A stretch of 64,000 bases of DNA from NCBI GenBank assembly GCA_963844325.1, contig CAWJNV010000002.1:4898001-4962000 (forward strand), read 5' to 3'. This DNA comes from CADCTQ01 sp963844325. Its GTDB lineage: Bacteria; Bacteroidota; Bacteroidia; Cytophagales; 172606-1. The stretch's first letter is position 1. Each line of letters starts with the position of its first letter. Both the position numbers and the translations under genes were made by a program. This document shows, in pieces, positions 16,873 to 24,868 of this stretch. The notes beneath the pieces were generated by a model. It was not told the origin of the DNA and searched no databases. It was given only the letters and a program-made list of their open reading frames with translations.

Positions 16873-19194
16873 ATGAAGAAAACATTTATTGGCGTACTCC
16901 TCCTGCTCCTGTCCGGCCTGGCGCCGGCCCTTGCCGATGAAGTACTCATTCCTGCCGGGTCCACCTGGAAATACCTCGACAATGGCAGCAACCAGGGCAC
17001 GGGCTGGCGGGCCACCTCCTTTAACGACGGCGCCTGGGCGAGCGGCGCGGCCCAACTCGGGTTCGGTGACGGCGACGAAGTTACGCTCATCAACGGCGGC
17101 CCCTCCACCAACCGGTACGTAACCACCTACTTCCGCAAATCCTTCTCCATCAACAGCGCCCCGGCCTTCACGGGCTATTCGTTGCAGGTGAAGCGCGACG
17201 ACGGCGCGGTGGTATACGTGAACGGTACCGAAGTGTGGCGCAGCAACCTGCCGGCCGGTACCATCGCTTTCAACACCTACGCCTCGGGCGCGGCCGGCGA
17301 CGACGGGGGTACGTTCCAGACGGTAAACCTCGGTACCGCGGCATTCGTCACGGGCAACAACGTAATTGCCGTCGAAATCCACCAGAACAACGCCACCAGT
17401 TCCGATTTGAGCTTCGACCTGCAACTGACGGGGATGGGCGGCTCCGGCATCAATGAAGTGGTCTACCAGTGGAGCGGGGCCATGCAACCCACTTCGGCCA
17501 CGGTAGTCGCCAAGCTCACCAATGCTTCCACGGATTGCCGGCTGGTGGTCAGCACCTCATCCACGCTGGCGTCGCCGCTGGTGTCGGCGGCGGCCACGGC
17601 TTCTTCGTCCAACAACAACTTGGCGAAAATGACCATTACCGGCTTGCAGCCCAACACCAATTACTACTACGCCGTGCAGTCGGGCGGCGTTACCGACACC
17701 TCCCCCGAAGACGTGGGCCGGTTCCGCACGCCGGCGGCCGGGGCATTTTCCTACGCCTTCACCCTGGGTGCGTGCGCCGTCAACTCCAACCACCAGGTGT
17801 ACCCGCTGATGAAAAACAAGGCGCCCCTGTTCCACCTGTCCACCGGCGACTTCCACTACGCCAACCCCAACTCGGGCACCAACCTGAGTGTGCACCGGCT
17901 GCCCTACGAGCAGAACATGCTTTCACAGCCGCCCAGCCGTGACTTCTTCCTGGGCATCCCGTTTGCCTACGTGTGGGACGACCACGACTACTGCGGCAAC
18001 GACAGCGACGGCAATTCGGCGGGCAAAACCAACGCCCGGCGGGCCTACCAGGAGTACGTGCCGCACTACGACCTGCCGGCCGGCAGCGGCGACGTGCCCA
18101 TCTACCAGGCCTTCACCGTGGGACGCGTCCACTTCATTCTCTCCGACCTGCGTTCCGAACGGGTAAATGGCAACATCATGAGCACCACCCAGAAGACCTG
18201 GTTCAAGGACCAGTGCCTGTACGCCCGCGACAATAACCTCATCATCGCCTGGGTGTCGGCAGTTTCGTTCGGCGGCAACCAGGCCGACAACTGGGGCGGC
18301 TACCCGGCCGAACGCACCGAACTGAGCAACTTCTTCCGCGACAACAACATCCGCAACCTGTTCATCCTCAGCGGCGACGCCCACATGGTAGCCATCGACA
18401 ACGGCACCAACCACGACTTCTCGACCGGCGCCGGCAATCCTTACGACTACCCCGTGTTCCAGGCGGCGGCCCTCAACAACAACGGCTCCACCAAGGGCGG
18501 CACCTACAGCGAAGGCGGCACGTTCCCCAACCCAAGTTCCTCCACCGGCCAGTACGGGGTGGTGGAAGTCACCGACGAGGGTGGCTCCACGGTCACCATC
18601 GATTTTACCGCCTACCGCACGGCCGGCAACACGGCCAGCGAAAGCGTACTGACCTCCTACACCTTTACCCGCACGCTGAGCACGGATGCCGCTGCTGCCG
18701 GTTTATCGGCCCGGGTGGTGGAAGCCGGCCGGCAGGTGCAACTGGCCTGGGAACCGGCCTCGGCACCCGGAAAATACAGCGTGGAACACAGCGCCGACGG
18801 CAAACGTTACCAAACCCTCGGCACGGTACCGGGCGCTGACGGGCGGTTTATCCACCCGGCCCCGGCCACCGGCTGGAACCACTACCGCCTGCGGGGCGCC
18901 AACGGGGTGCGGACGCAGAAACTGTTCGTGCGCGGCGACGTGCGGGTGCGGCTGGCCCCCAACCCCGTCCGCCGCCACCTGACCGTCCACCTGGAGAACG
19001 TAAGGGGCGTAACGGCGGGCCGCTACATTCTGTATAACAACCGCATGAAGACGCAACGGCAGGGCGACCTGGTTTTGCGCGAGGGAGCAAACCAGTTCGG
19101 CCTCGATGTGCACGAACTGGCGGCCGGCGAGTATTACCTGCACGTGGTGCTGCAAGGGGAAGAAATCGTGCAGAAACTGCTGGTCACCCAGTAA
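16873..19194 (+). CDS. PhoD-like secreted phosphatase with type IX sorting domain, copy 1
   Basis: The 773-residue protein has a signal peptide (about 1-22). A beta-sandwich domain follows (about 23-185, with GTEVWRSNLPAG), then a purple-acid-phosphatase/Fn3-like N domain (about 190-285). The PhoD-like metallophosphatase domain covers about 290-600, with YVWDDHDYCGNDSDGNS and SGDAHMVAIDNGTNHDF carrying the metal-binding Asp/His residues. The C-terminus, from about 690, with VRVRLAPNPVRRHLTV and a final LLVTQ, is a type IX secretion sorting domain, so the enzyme should be exported to the cell surface. Likely substrates are phosphodiesters or phosphomonoesters. A paralogue of nearly the same length follows in tandem. 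ATG 16873 begins the signal peptide. Confidence 0.92.
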   Translation: MKKTFIGVLLLLLSGLAPALADEVLIPAGSTWKYLDNGSNQGTGWRATSFNDGAWASGAAQLGFGDGDEVTLINGGPSTNRYVTTYFRKSFSINSAPAFTGYSLQVKRDDGAVVYVNGTEVWRSNLPAGTIAFNTYASGAAGDDGGTFQTVNLGTAAFVTGNNVIAVEIHQNNATSSDLSFDLQLTGMGGSGINEVVYQWSGAMQPTSATVVAKLTNASTDCRLVVSTSSTLASPLVSAAATASSSNNNLAKMTITGLQPNTNYYYAVQSGGVTDTSPEDVGRFRTPAAGAFSYAFTLGACAVNSNHQVYPLMKNKAPLFHLSTGDFHYANPNSGTNLSVHRLPYEQNMLSQPPSRDFFLGIPFAYVWDDHDYCGNDSDGNSAGKTNARRAYQEYVPHYDLPAGSGDVPIYQAFTVGRVHFILSDLRSERVNGNIMSTTQKTWFKDQCLYARDNNLIIAWVSAVSFGGNQADNWGGYPAERTELSNFFRDNNIRNLFILSGDAHMVAIDNGTNHDFSTGAGNPYDYPVFQAAALNNNGSTKGGTYSEGGTFPNPSSSTGQYGVVEVTDEGGSTVTIDFTAYRTAGNTASESVLTSYTFTRTLSTDAAAAGLSARVVEAGRQVQLAWEPASAPGKYSVEHSADGKRYQTLGTVPGADGRFIHPAPATGWNHYRLRGANGVRTQKLFVRGDVRVRLAPNPVRRHLTVHLENVRGVTAGRYILYNNRMKTQRQGDLVLREGANQFGLDVHELAAGEYYLHVVLQGEEIVQKLLVTQ

Positions 19195-19239
19195 GCCTGC
19201 GCGTGGCACCTGGTAGGGAAAAGGGGGTGGATTGGCAGC

Positions 19240-19351
19240 AGTCATCCCCCCTACCCCCTTCCCCACGGGCAAACCCAGGTACGTTCGGCTCGCGCCTCCG
19301 TACCCTTGTGGGAAGATTTGTGCGACAGCCGAAGGGGGCAGGGGGATGACT
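19240..19351. repeat. Inverted-repeat element, ATCCCCCTACCCCCTTCC family, copy 1
   Basis: The left arm is 19240-19264 and the right arm 19331-19351. The interior contains GGTACGTTCGGCTCGCGCC followed by TCCGTACCC. The same interior and arms recur at 22790-23000, so this is a dispersed element rather than a one-off terminator. Confidence 0.8.
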
Positions 19352-19440
19352 TCCTTTTAAACCATTTACGACCACCCCTCATTTATCATTAAGTACACTG
19401 GAAAGGAAGTTCTACTGTATTTGGGCGACTTTCCTCCTCC

Positions 19441-19560
19441 CCGCCGTCATCCTGAAAGGAACTTCGTAGTGACAAGCAATGCTCAACTTACACCATGAAT
19501 CTTCGCCGGATCAGTTGTTTACTGCTTGTCACTACGAGGTTCCTTTCAGGATGACGGCGG
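19441..19560. repeat. Near-perfect 38-bp inverted repeat
   Basis: The arms 19441-19478 and 19523-19560 begin CCGCCGTCATCCTGAAAGG and differ at one position only. The loop is 44 bases. The rest of the 556-base gap between the phosphatase paralogues (19195-19750) holds no gene that I can support. Confidence 0.88.
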
Positions 19561-19695
19561 AGTGGTACTTGTTTGCAATAAGTCAATACTCACTTTACAA
19601 TGCATTAAGCAGCATCACGAAAAGGCATTCTCGGGACGACACTCCTCCCTTCTTAACCATAAGGCAATGATTTTATAACGCGGAAAAGAAGGTAC

Positions 19696-19724
19696 TTTCT
19701 GGGCAAAATGGGGTAATTCGCACC
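19696..19724 (+). promoter_or_regulatory. Upstream block shared with the first phosphatase gene
   Basis: TTTCTGGGCAAAATGGGG followed by TAATTCGCACC lies 26 bases before ATG 19751 and repeats the block at 16819-16846 with a few changes. Confidence 0.5.
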
Positions 19725-19750
19725 AAAACACCCCCAACCAGCCACGCATT

Positions 19751-22084
19751 ATGAAATTTTTTTCCATTCTACTACTGTTGTTCCTCCCCGGCCTCGCCCC
19801 GCCGGCCCTCGCCGATGAAGTACTTATTCCCGCCGGGGCTACCTGGAAATACCTCGCCAACGGCAGCAACCAGGGCACCGGCTGGCGGACCACCACTTTC
19901 TACGACGGCGCCTGGCCGGGTGGCCGCGCGCAGTTGGGCTACGGCGACGGCGACGAAGTTACGGTCATCAACGGCGGCCCCTCCACCAACCGGTACGTGA
20001 CCACCTACTTCCGCAGATCCTTCTCCATCACCAACGCCTCCACATTCACGGGTTACTCGTTGCGGGTGAAGCGCGACGACGGGGCGGTGGTGTACGTGAA
20101 CGGCACCGAAGTGTGGCGCAGCAACCTGCCGGCCGGCCCCATCGGGTACAACACCCGCGCCTCGGCCGCGGCCGGCGACGACGGGGATACGTTCCGTACG
20201 ATCAACCTGGGGCCGGGGGTGTGCAAAACGGGCACCAACGTGGTGGCCGTGGAAATTCACCAGGTCAGCGCCACCAGTTCCGACGTCAGTTTCGACCTGC
20301 AACTGACGGGACTCACCGAGGCCACCACCGACTGGGGGGTCAACGAAGTGGTGTACCAGTGGAGCGGGGCGTTGCAACCCACTTCGGCCACCGTAGTTGC
20401 CAAACTCAGCCGGGCGTCCACGAGTTGCCGGCTGGTGGTCAGCACCTCGTCCGCGCTGGCGTCGCCGCTGGTATCGGCGGCGGCCACGGCTGCTTCGTCC
20501 AACAGCAACCTGGCGAAAATGACCATTACCGGCTTGCAGCCCGGCACTACCTACTACTACGCCGTGCAGTCGGGCGGCGTTACCGACACCTCCCCCGAGG
20601 ACGTGGGCCGGCTCCGCACGCCGGCGGCCGGGCCGTTTTCCTTTAAATTTACCGTCGGCTCCTGCGCCGTCAACTCCAACCACCAGGTGTACGCGCTGAT
20701 GAAAAACAAGGCGCCCCTGTTCCACCTGGCTACCGGTGATTTCCACTACGCCAACCCCAACTCGGGCACCGACCTGAGTGTGCACCGGCTGCCCTACGAG
20801 CAGAACATGCTTTCGCAGCCGCCCAGCCGTGACTTCTTCCGGCGCGTCCCGTTTGCCTACGTGTGGGACGACCACGATTACAGCGGCAACAACAGCAACG
20901 CCGCCAGTGCCGGCAGAGCCAACGCCCGGCGGGCCTACCAGGAGTACGTGCCGCACTACAGCCTGCCGGCCGGCAGCGGCGACGTGCCCATCTACCAGGC
21001 TTTCACCGTAGGACGCGTCCGCTTCATCCTCTCCGACCTGCGCTCCGAGCGGACGAGTACCCACCTCATGAGCGCCACCCAGAAGACCTGGTTCAAGAAC
21101 CAGTGCCTCGCCGCCCGCGACAAGCGCCTCATCATCGCCTGGGTAACGGTGGTGTCGTTCGGCGGCAACCAGGGCGACAACTGGGGCGGCTACCGGGCCG
21201 AACGCACCGAGCTGAGCAACTTCTTCCGCGACAACAACATCCGCAACCTGTTCATCCTCAGCGGTGACGCCCACATGGTAGCCATCGACAACGGCACCAA
21301 CCACGACTTCTCGACCGGCGCCGGCAATCCTTACGACTACCCCGTGTTCCAGGCGGCGGCCGTCAACAACGGGGGCTCCACCAAGGGCGGCACCTACAGC
21401 GAAGGCGGCACGTTTCCCAACCCCAACGGCTCTACCGGCCAGTACGGGGTGGTGGACGTCACCGACGGGGGCGGCTCCACGATCACCGTCAGGTTCACCG
21501 GCTACCGCACGGCGGGCAACACGGCCAGCGAAAGCGTACTGACCTCCTATTCCTTTACCCGCACGCTGAGCACGGCGGCCACTTCGACCGATCTGTCGGT
21601 CCGCACGGCCGGACCCGAAGGGGCGGTACAACTGGCCTGGGAACCGGCGTCGGCCTCCGGGGAATACACCGTGGAACACAGCGCCGACGGCAACCACTAC
21701 GAAACCCTGGGCACGGTGCAAGCGGATGACGGGCGGTTTATCCACCCCACCCCGGCTACGGGCTGGAATCACTACCGCCTGCGGGGCGACAACGAAGTGC
21801 GGGCGCAAAAGCTGTTCGTGCGCGGCGACGTGCGGGTGCGGCTGGCCCCCAACCCCGCCCAGCGCCACGTTACGGTCCACCTGGAGAACGTAAGGGGCGT
21901 AGCGGCGGGCCGCTACATTCTCTACAACGGGCGGATGAAAACCGAGCAGCAGGGCGACCTGGCTTTGCGGGAGGGAGCTAACCAGTTTGGCCTCGATGTA
22001 CGTGAACTGGCGGCCGGTGAATACTTCCTGCACGTAGTGCTGCACGGGGAAGAAATCGTGCAGAAACTGCTGGTCGTGCAATAG
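19751..22084 (+). CDS. PhoD-like secreted phosphatase with type IX sorting domain, copy 2
   Basis: The 777-residue tandem paralogue has the same order of domains as copy 1: signal peptide, beta-sandwich, Fn3-like domain, PhoD domain and sorting domain ending LLVVQ. Key motifs are kept (YVWDDHDYSGNNSN, SGDAHMVAIDNGTNHDF). Differences cluster in the linker at about residues 625-680 and in a four-residue insertion near residue 191. The stretch around the second metal motif is almost identical at DNA level to copy 1, pointing to recent duplication or gene conversion. It is followed 37 bases later by a lipoprotein gene. Two differing copies may give different substrate range or dosage. Confidence 0.92.
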   Translation: MKFFSILLLLFLPGLAPPALADEVLIPAGATWKYLANGSNQGTGWRTTTFYDGAWPGGRAQLGYGDGDEVTVINGGPSTNRYVTTYFRRSFSITNASTFTGYSLRVKRDDGAVVYVNGTEVWRSNLPAGPIGYNTRASAAAGDDGDTFRTINLGPGVCKTGTNVVAVEIHQVSATSSDVSFDLQLTGLTEATTDWGVNEVVYQWSGALQPTSATVVAKLSRASTSCRLVVSTSSALASPLVSAAATAASSNSNLAKMTITGLQPGTTYYYAVQSGGVTDTSPEDVGRLRTPAAGPFSFKFTVGSCAVNSNHQVYALMKNKAPLFHLATGDFHYANPNSGTDLSVHRLPYEQNMLSQPPSRDFFRRVPFAYVWDDHDYSGNNSNAASAGRANARRAYQEYVPHYSLPAGSGDVPIYQAFTVGRVRFILSDLRSERTSTHLMSATQKTWFKNQCLAARDKRLIIAWVTVVSFGGNQGDNWGGYRAERTELSNFFRDNNIRNLFILSGDAHMVAIDNGTNHDFSTGAGNPYDYPVFQAAAVNNGGSTKGGTYSEGGTFPNPNGSTGQYGVVDVTDGGGSTITVRFTGYRTAGNTASESVLTSYSFTRTLSTAATSTDLSVRTAGPEGAVQLAWEPASASGEYTVEHSADGNHYETLGTVQADDGRFIHPTPATGWNHYRLRGDNEVRAQKLFVRGDVRVRLAPNPAQRHVTVHLENVRGVAAGRYILYNGRMKTEQQGDLALREGANQFGLDVRELAAGEYFLHVVLHGEEIVQKLLVVQ

Positions 22085-22121
22085 CGAAAAGCTTTTTATA
22101 TTGGTCGCCAAACCGACCGTT

Positions 22122-22733
22122 ATGAAGCACGTTACCCCCCTGCTCACTGCCCTCCTGCTGGCCGGCCTCGCAAGCGGCTGCGCAACCGACCAGGCCCAAA
22201 CCTCAACCACCGAGACGGCCGACTCAATCGCTTCGCCGGCCGCGGCCCAGACCCCGTCCGCTTCGGAAGCAACCGCGGCGCCGGCCCCCGTATCCACCGC
22301 CGACCCCGCCCTTGTCGTGCTGGAAAACGCCGACGTGCGGTTCAAACTGCACCAGTTGCTTGAGTTCAAGCCGGAGGGCGACGTGGTCAGCAAGCCCGAC
22401 CCGTCCAAGAAGTACATCATGGCCGACATCAGTTGCGAAAACATCGGCACCCGGAAACTTTACCCCGCCGACTACATGCTGTCGGCGTACCTGATCGACA
22501 ACAAAGGCAACAAGCACAGCCTGCCGCTGAGCGTAAAAACCGTGGCCCTTTTCGACGGCAACCCGGCCAACAAGTACACCAAGGAACAGTCGGAGGGTTT
22601 TTACCGCGACAACTTCGGACCGGGCGAAAAAGCCAGGGGTTTCCTCTACGGCGTGGAGGTGGACAAGGACGTGACCCTCACCAAACTGGTGATGGAGGCC
22701 CGGGACCTGAAAGCCAGCGTTGACCTGAAGTAA
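22122..22733 (+). CDS. Lipoprotein with DUF4352-like immunoglobulin fold
   Basis: The 203-residue protein has a lipoprotein signal with LASGC (Cys20). A Thr/Ala/Pro/Ser-rich linker covers about 22-60. The beta-rich domain at about 61-200, with YIMADISCENIGTRKL and a late GEKARGFLYGVEV, resembles DUF4352/telokin-like extracellular domains. ATG 22122 is chosen over upstream TTG/GTG codons because it begins the lipoprotein signal. TATATTGG at 22098-22105 is a fair TANNTTTG box. The gene may also be read from the phosphatase upstream. Function is unknown; an envelope-stress or phosphatase-partner role is only a guess from position. Confidence 0.78.
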   Translation: MKHVTPLLTALLLAGLASGCATDQAQTSTTETADSIASPAAAQTPSASEATAAPAPVSTADPALVVLENADVRFKLHQLLEFKPEGDVVSKPDPSKKYIMADISCENIGTRKLYPADYMLSAYLIDNKGNKHSLPLSVKTVALFDGNPANKYTKEQSEGFYRDNFGPGEKARGFLYGVEVDKDVTLTKLVMEARDLKASVDLK

Positions 22734-22789
22734 AAGGTGAGGGGCAGTCCTTCCTGGAATCAGGGAAAAAGCAGTTCGGGTTCGTGTAA

Positions 22790-23000
22790 ATCATCCCCCT
22801 GCCCCCTTCCCCTGCGCACCGACAGCCGCACAAGGGGGACCCCGTGCCCATCGGTGCCCTGGCAAGGTATATTCGCGGTGCCGTCGCAAGGTTTGTTCGC
22901 GTGCGATGGGTACGCAGAACTACGTTCGGTACGTTCGGCTCGCGCCTCCGTACCCCTTGTGGGTTTGCCAGCGGTAAGGGAAGGGGGCAGGGGGATGACT
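22790..23000. repeat. Inverted-repeat element, ATCCCCCTGCCCCCTTCC family, copy 2
   Basis: The outer arms are 22790-22812 and 22978-23000. Inner pairs include CACAAGGGG with CCCCTTGTG, and CCCATCG with CGATGGG. The interior again holds GGTACGTTCGGCTCGCGCC followed by TCCGTACCCC, as in the copy at 19240-19351, but this copy is about 100 bases longer. Confidence 0.8.
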
Positions 23001-23076
23001 TTCTTCTCATTCATGTACGCCCCCCCGAGTAATCATTGAAAGGTGAGAAGTGAAACATTTTTCCGGGCCCGGGGTT

Positions 23077-23571
23077 ATGGGACTATTGATGGAAACGCCT
23101 CCCACTTACGCCTTTACCGCTCCCCTGCGCCGTTTTACCGGCAAGGGCGCCATGCACTACCTGGAAGTACCGTCCGAAGTTGCCGAAGGGTTCGGCGGCA
23201 AAAGCGGGGTCCGGCTGCTGTGCGAAATCAACGGCCAGGCGGCGTTCCACTGCGCCCTGCTGTACCAGCGCAGCGGCACTTTTTACGTGTACGTGGGCGG
23301 GCAGGCCAAAAAAGCGGCGGCCGTCAACCTGGGCGAGTCCGTGCGGGCGACGCTGCGGCGGGATGAAAGCCCCTACGGCATGCCCATGCCCGAAGAGTTG
23401 GCCGAAGTGCTGGCCCAGGACCCCGAAAGCGACGCGGCCTTTCACCGGCTCACCCCCGGCCGCCGGCGGACCCTCATCTTTTCCGTATCCTCGGTCCGCT
23501 CCGTGGACACCCGCATCAAACGGGCCTTTGAAGCAGCCGAAAAGGCAAAAGTGGAGGCCGCAAAGAAATAG
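23077..23571 (+). CDS. YdeI/OmpD-associated, DUF1905-containing protein
   Basis: The protein is 164 residues from ATG 23077 (160 from ATG 23089, which is equally possible). It combines an N-terminal DUF1905 beta-barrel (about 10-95, with YLEVPSEVAEGFG and FYVYVGGQAKKA) and a C-terminal YdeI/OmpD-associated helical region (PMPEELAEVLAQDPES, then LTPGRRRTLIFSV). Members occur widely in soil Bacteroidota and have been linked loosely to bacteriocin protection; their biochemical role is not known. The Lys/Ala-rich C-terminal tail ends just before an inverted repeat. Confidence 0.85.
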   Translation: MGLLMETPPTYAFTAPLRRFTGKGAMHYLEVPSEVAEGFGGKSGVRLLCEINGQAAFHCALLYQRSGTFYVYVGGQAKKAAAVNLGESVRATLRRDESPYGMPMPEELAEVLAQDPESDAAFHRLTPGRRRTLIFSVSSVRSVDTRIKRAFEAAEKAKVEAAKK

Positions 23572-23579
23572 AAGGGAGG

Positions 23580-23728
23580 GTGGCTGTATGGTTAAATGGC
23601 TATATGGCTAAATGGCTAAATGGCTATATGGCTGAATGGTTGTTGATCGGGAAGTAGTCGTGCGCCAGCCCAACCATACAGCCATTCAACCATACAGCCA
23701 TAAAGCCATTCAACCATACAGCCATATC
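23580..23728. repeat. Long inverted repeat, ATGGCTGTATGG family, copy 2
   Basis: The left arm (23580-23643) uses ATGGCTATATGGCTAAATGG words and the right arm (23668-23727) uses AACCATACAGCCATTC words. It starts nine bases after the stop of the YdeI-like gene. Confidence 0.87.
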
Positions 23729-23803
23729 CTCATTCGTCACTCCCCCGCCGGGCTGGTTACCTTCGGGGAGGTACCCCAATTAAGGGAGGTTAAAACAAAC
23801 CTA

Positions 23804-24484
23804 ATGATCTCAAGATTACCCGATTGGGCCTGGACGGCGGCCGGCGCACTGGCCTTCGTGGCCGGCATGGTAAACGTGGTGGGGTTGCTCAGTTTTAAAC
23901 AACAGGCCCTTACGCACCTGACCGGCAGCACCTCGCTGCTGGCCGTGGCGCTTACCTCCCTCGACGGCTGGGCCGTGCTGCACTTTATGGCCCTGCTGGG
24001 CGCCTTCATCGGGGGCACGGCCCTGAGCGGCCTGCTGATCGGCAACGCGCCCCTGAGGCTGCGCCGCCGCTACGCGACGGCCCTGGGCGTGCACGCGGTG
24101 CTGCTGGTGGCGGCAGTGCCCCTGCTCACCGACGGCCGCCTGTGCGGCATCTACGTGATCTGCGGGGCCAGCGGCCTGCAAAACGGCATTGGCAGCATTT
24201 ACAGCAGCGGCCTGGTACGTACCACCCACCTCACCGGCCTCATCACCGACCTGGGTCTCTCCCTGGGTCACGCCCTGCGCCGGGTGGCGGTAGACGCCCG
24301 CCGGGTGCGCCTCTGCCTGATCATCATTTCGGCGTTCTTCGCCGGCGGCCTGGCCGGTACGGCTGCCTTTGGATACCTGGGCCCGGCCACGCTGCTCATC
24401 CCCGCGACCCTTACCGGCAGCACCGCGCTGGCCTACGGCGCCTGCCACCTTAACCGCCAGCGCCTCCGCAGACAGTACGCTTGA
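23804..24484 (+). CDS. DUF1275 (YoaK-like) membrane protein
   Basis: The 226-residue protein has six hydrophobic segments. It carries the DUF1275 signature GMVNVVGLLSFKQQALTHLTG near the start and GASGLQNGIGSIYSSGLVRTT in the middle, the latter giving the family's conserved Gln-Asn. DUF1275 proteins are inner-membrane proteins of unknown transport or signalling role. ATG 23804 fits the first helix; the frame is open upstream only because of the inverted repeat. The TGA stop abuts the next repeat at 24488. Confidence 0.88.
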   Translation: MISRLPDWAWTAAGALAFVAGMVNVVGLLSFKQQALTHLTGSTSLLAVALTSLDGWAVLHFMALLGAFIGGTALSGLLIGNAPLRLRRRYATALGVHAVLLVAAVPLLTDGRLCGIYVICGASGLQNGIGSIYSSGLVRTTHLTGLITDLGLSLGHALRRVAVDARRVRLCLIIISAFFAGGLAGTAAFGYLGPATLLIPATLTGSTALAYGACHLNRQRLRRQYA

Positions 24485-24487
24485 GTT

Positions 24488-24597
24488 TAGTATTGGGTAT
24501 TGGGTATTGAGTATTGGGTACTGCACCTTCATGCATTCCGGGTAAGTTCAGTTACGCGATACTCAATACCCAATACCCAATACTCATTACCCGATAC
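24488..24597. repeat. Long inverted repeat, TATTGGGTATTGAG family
   Basis: The left arm (24488-24523) consists of TATTGGG and TATTGAG words. The right arm (24558-24597) consists of CAATACC and CAATACT words. The rest of the gap to the next gene (24598-24868) shows no gene or site that I can support. Confidence 0.85.
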
Positions 24598-24868
24598 GCT
24601 CTTCCCCGGCATACCTACTTCTAGGTATTTTTTCATTTTAGCGGGTTTTTTCGGGGGATTTCCGGGTTTCCCAGTTGCCTGCTTGCCTTCCCCTGCTTAG
24701 ATTCGTACTACTTGAGGGTCAAGCACAACGGACGAAACGTCCGGGGCCTGACTACGCCCGCCACGCCTGCCCGGCCATGCCATCGGTGCCGGTACCCGCT
24801 AATCACTCCAGAACGATTTTTTGACCCGGGGCTGCCTGCCCGGAGCGTACCCTTTCACAAGCAACCCT

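Noticed and set aside
19772..22450. Minus-strand open frame of nearly 900 codons
   Set aside because: Antisense of the second PhoD-like phosphatase; no domain signal.
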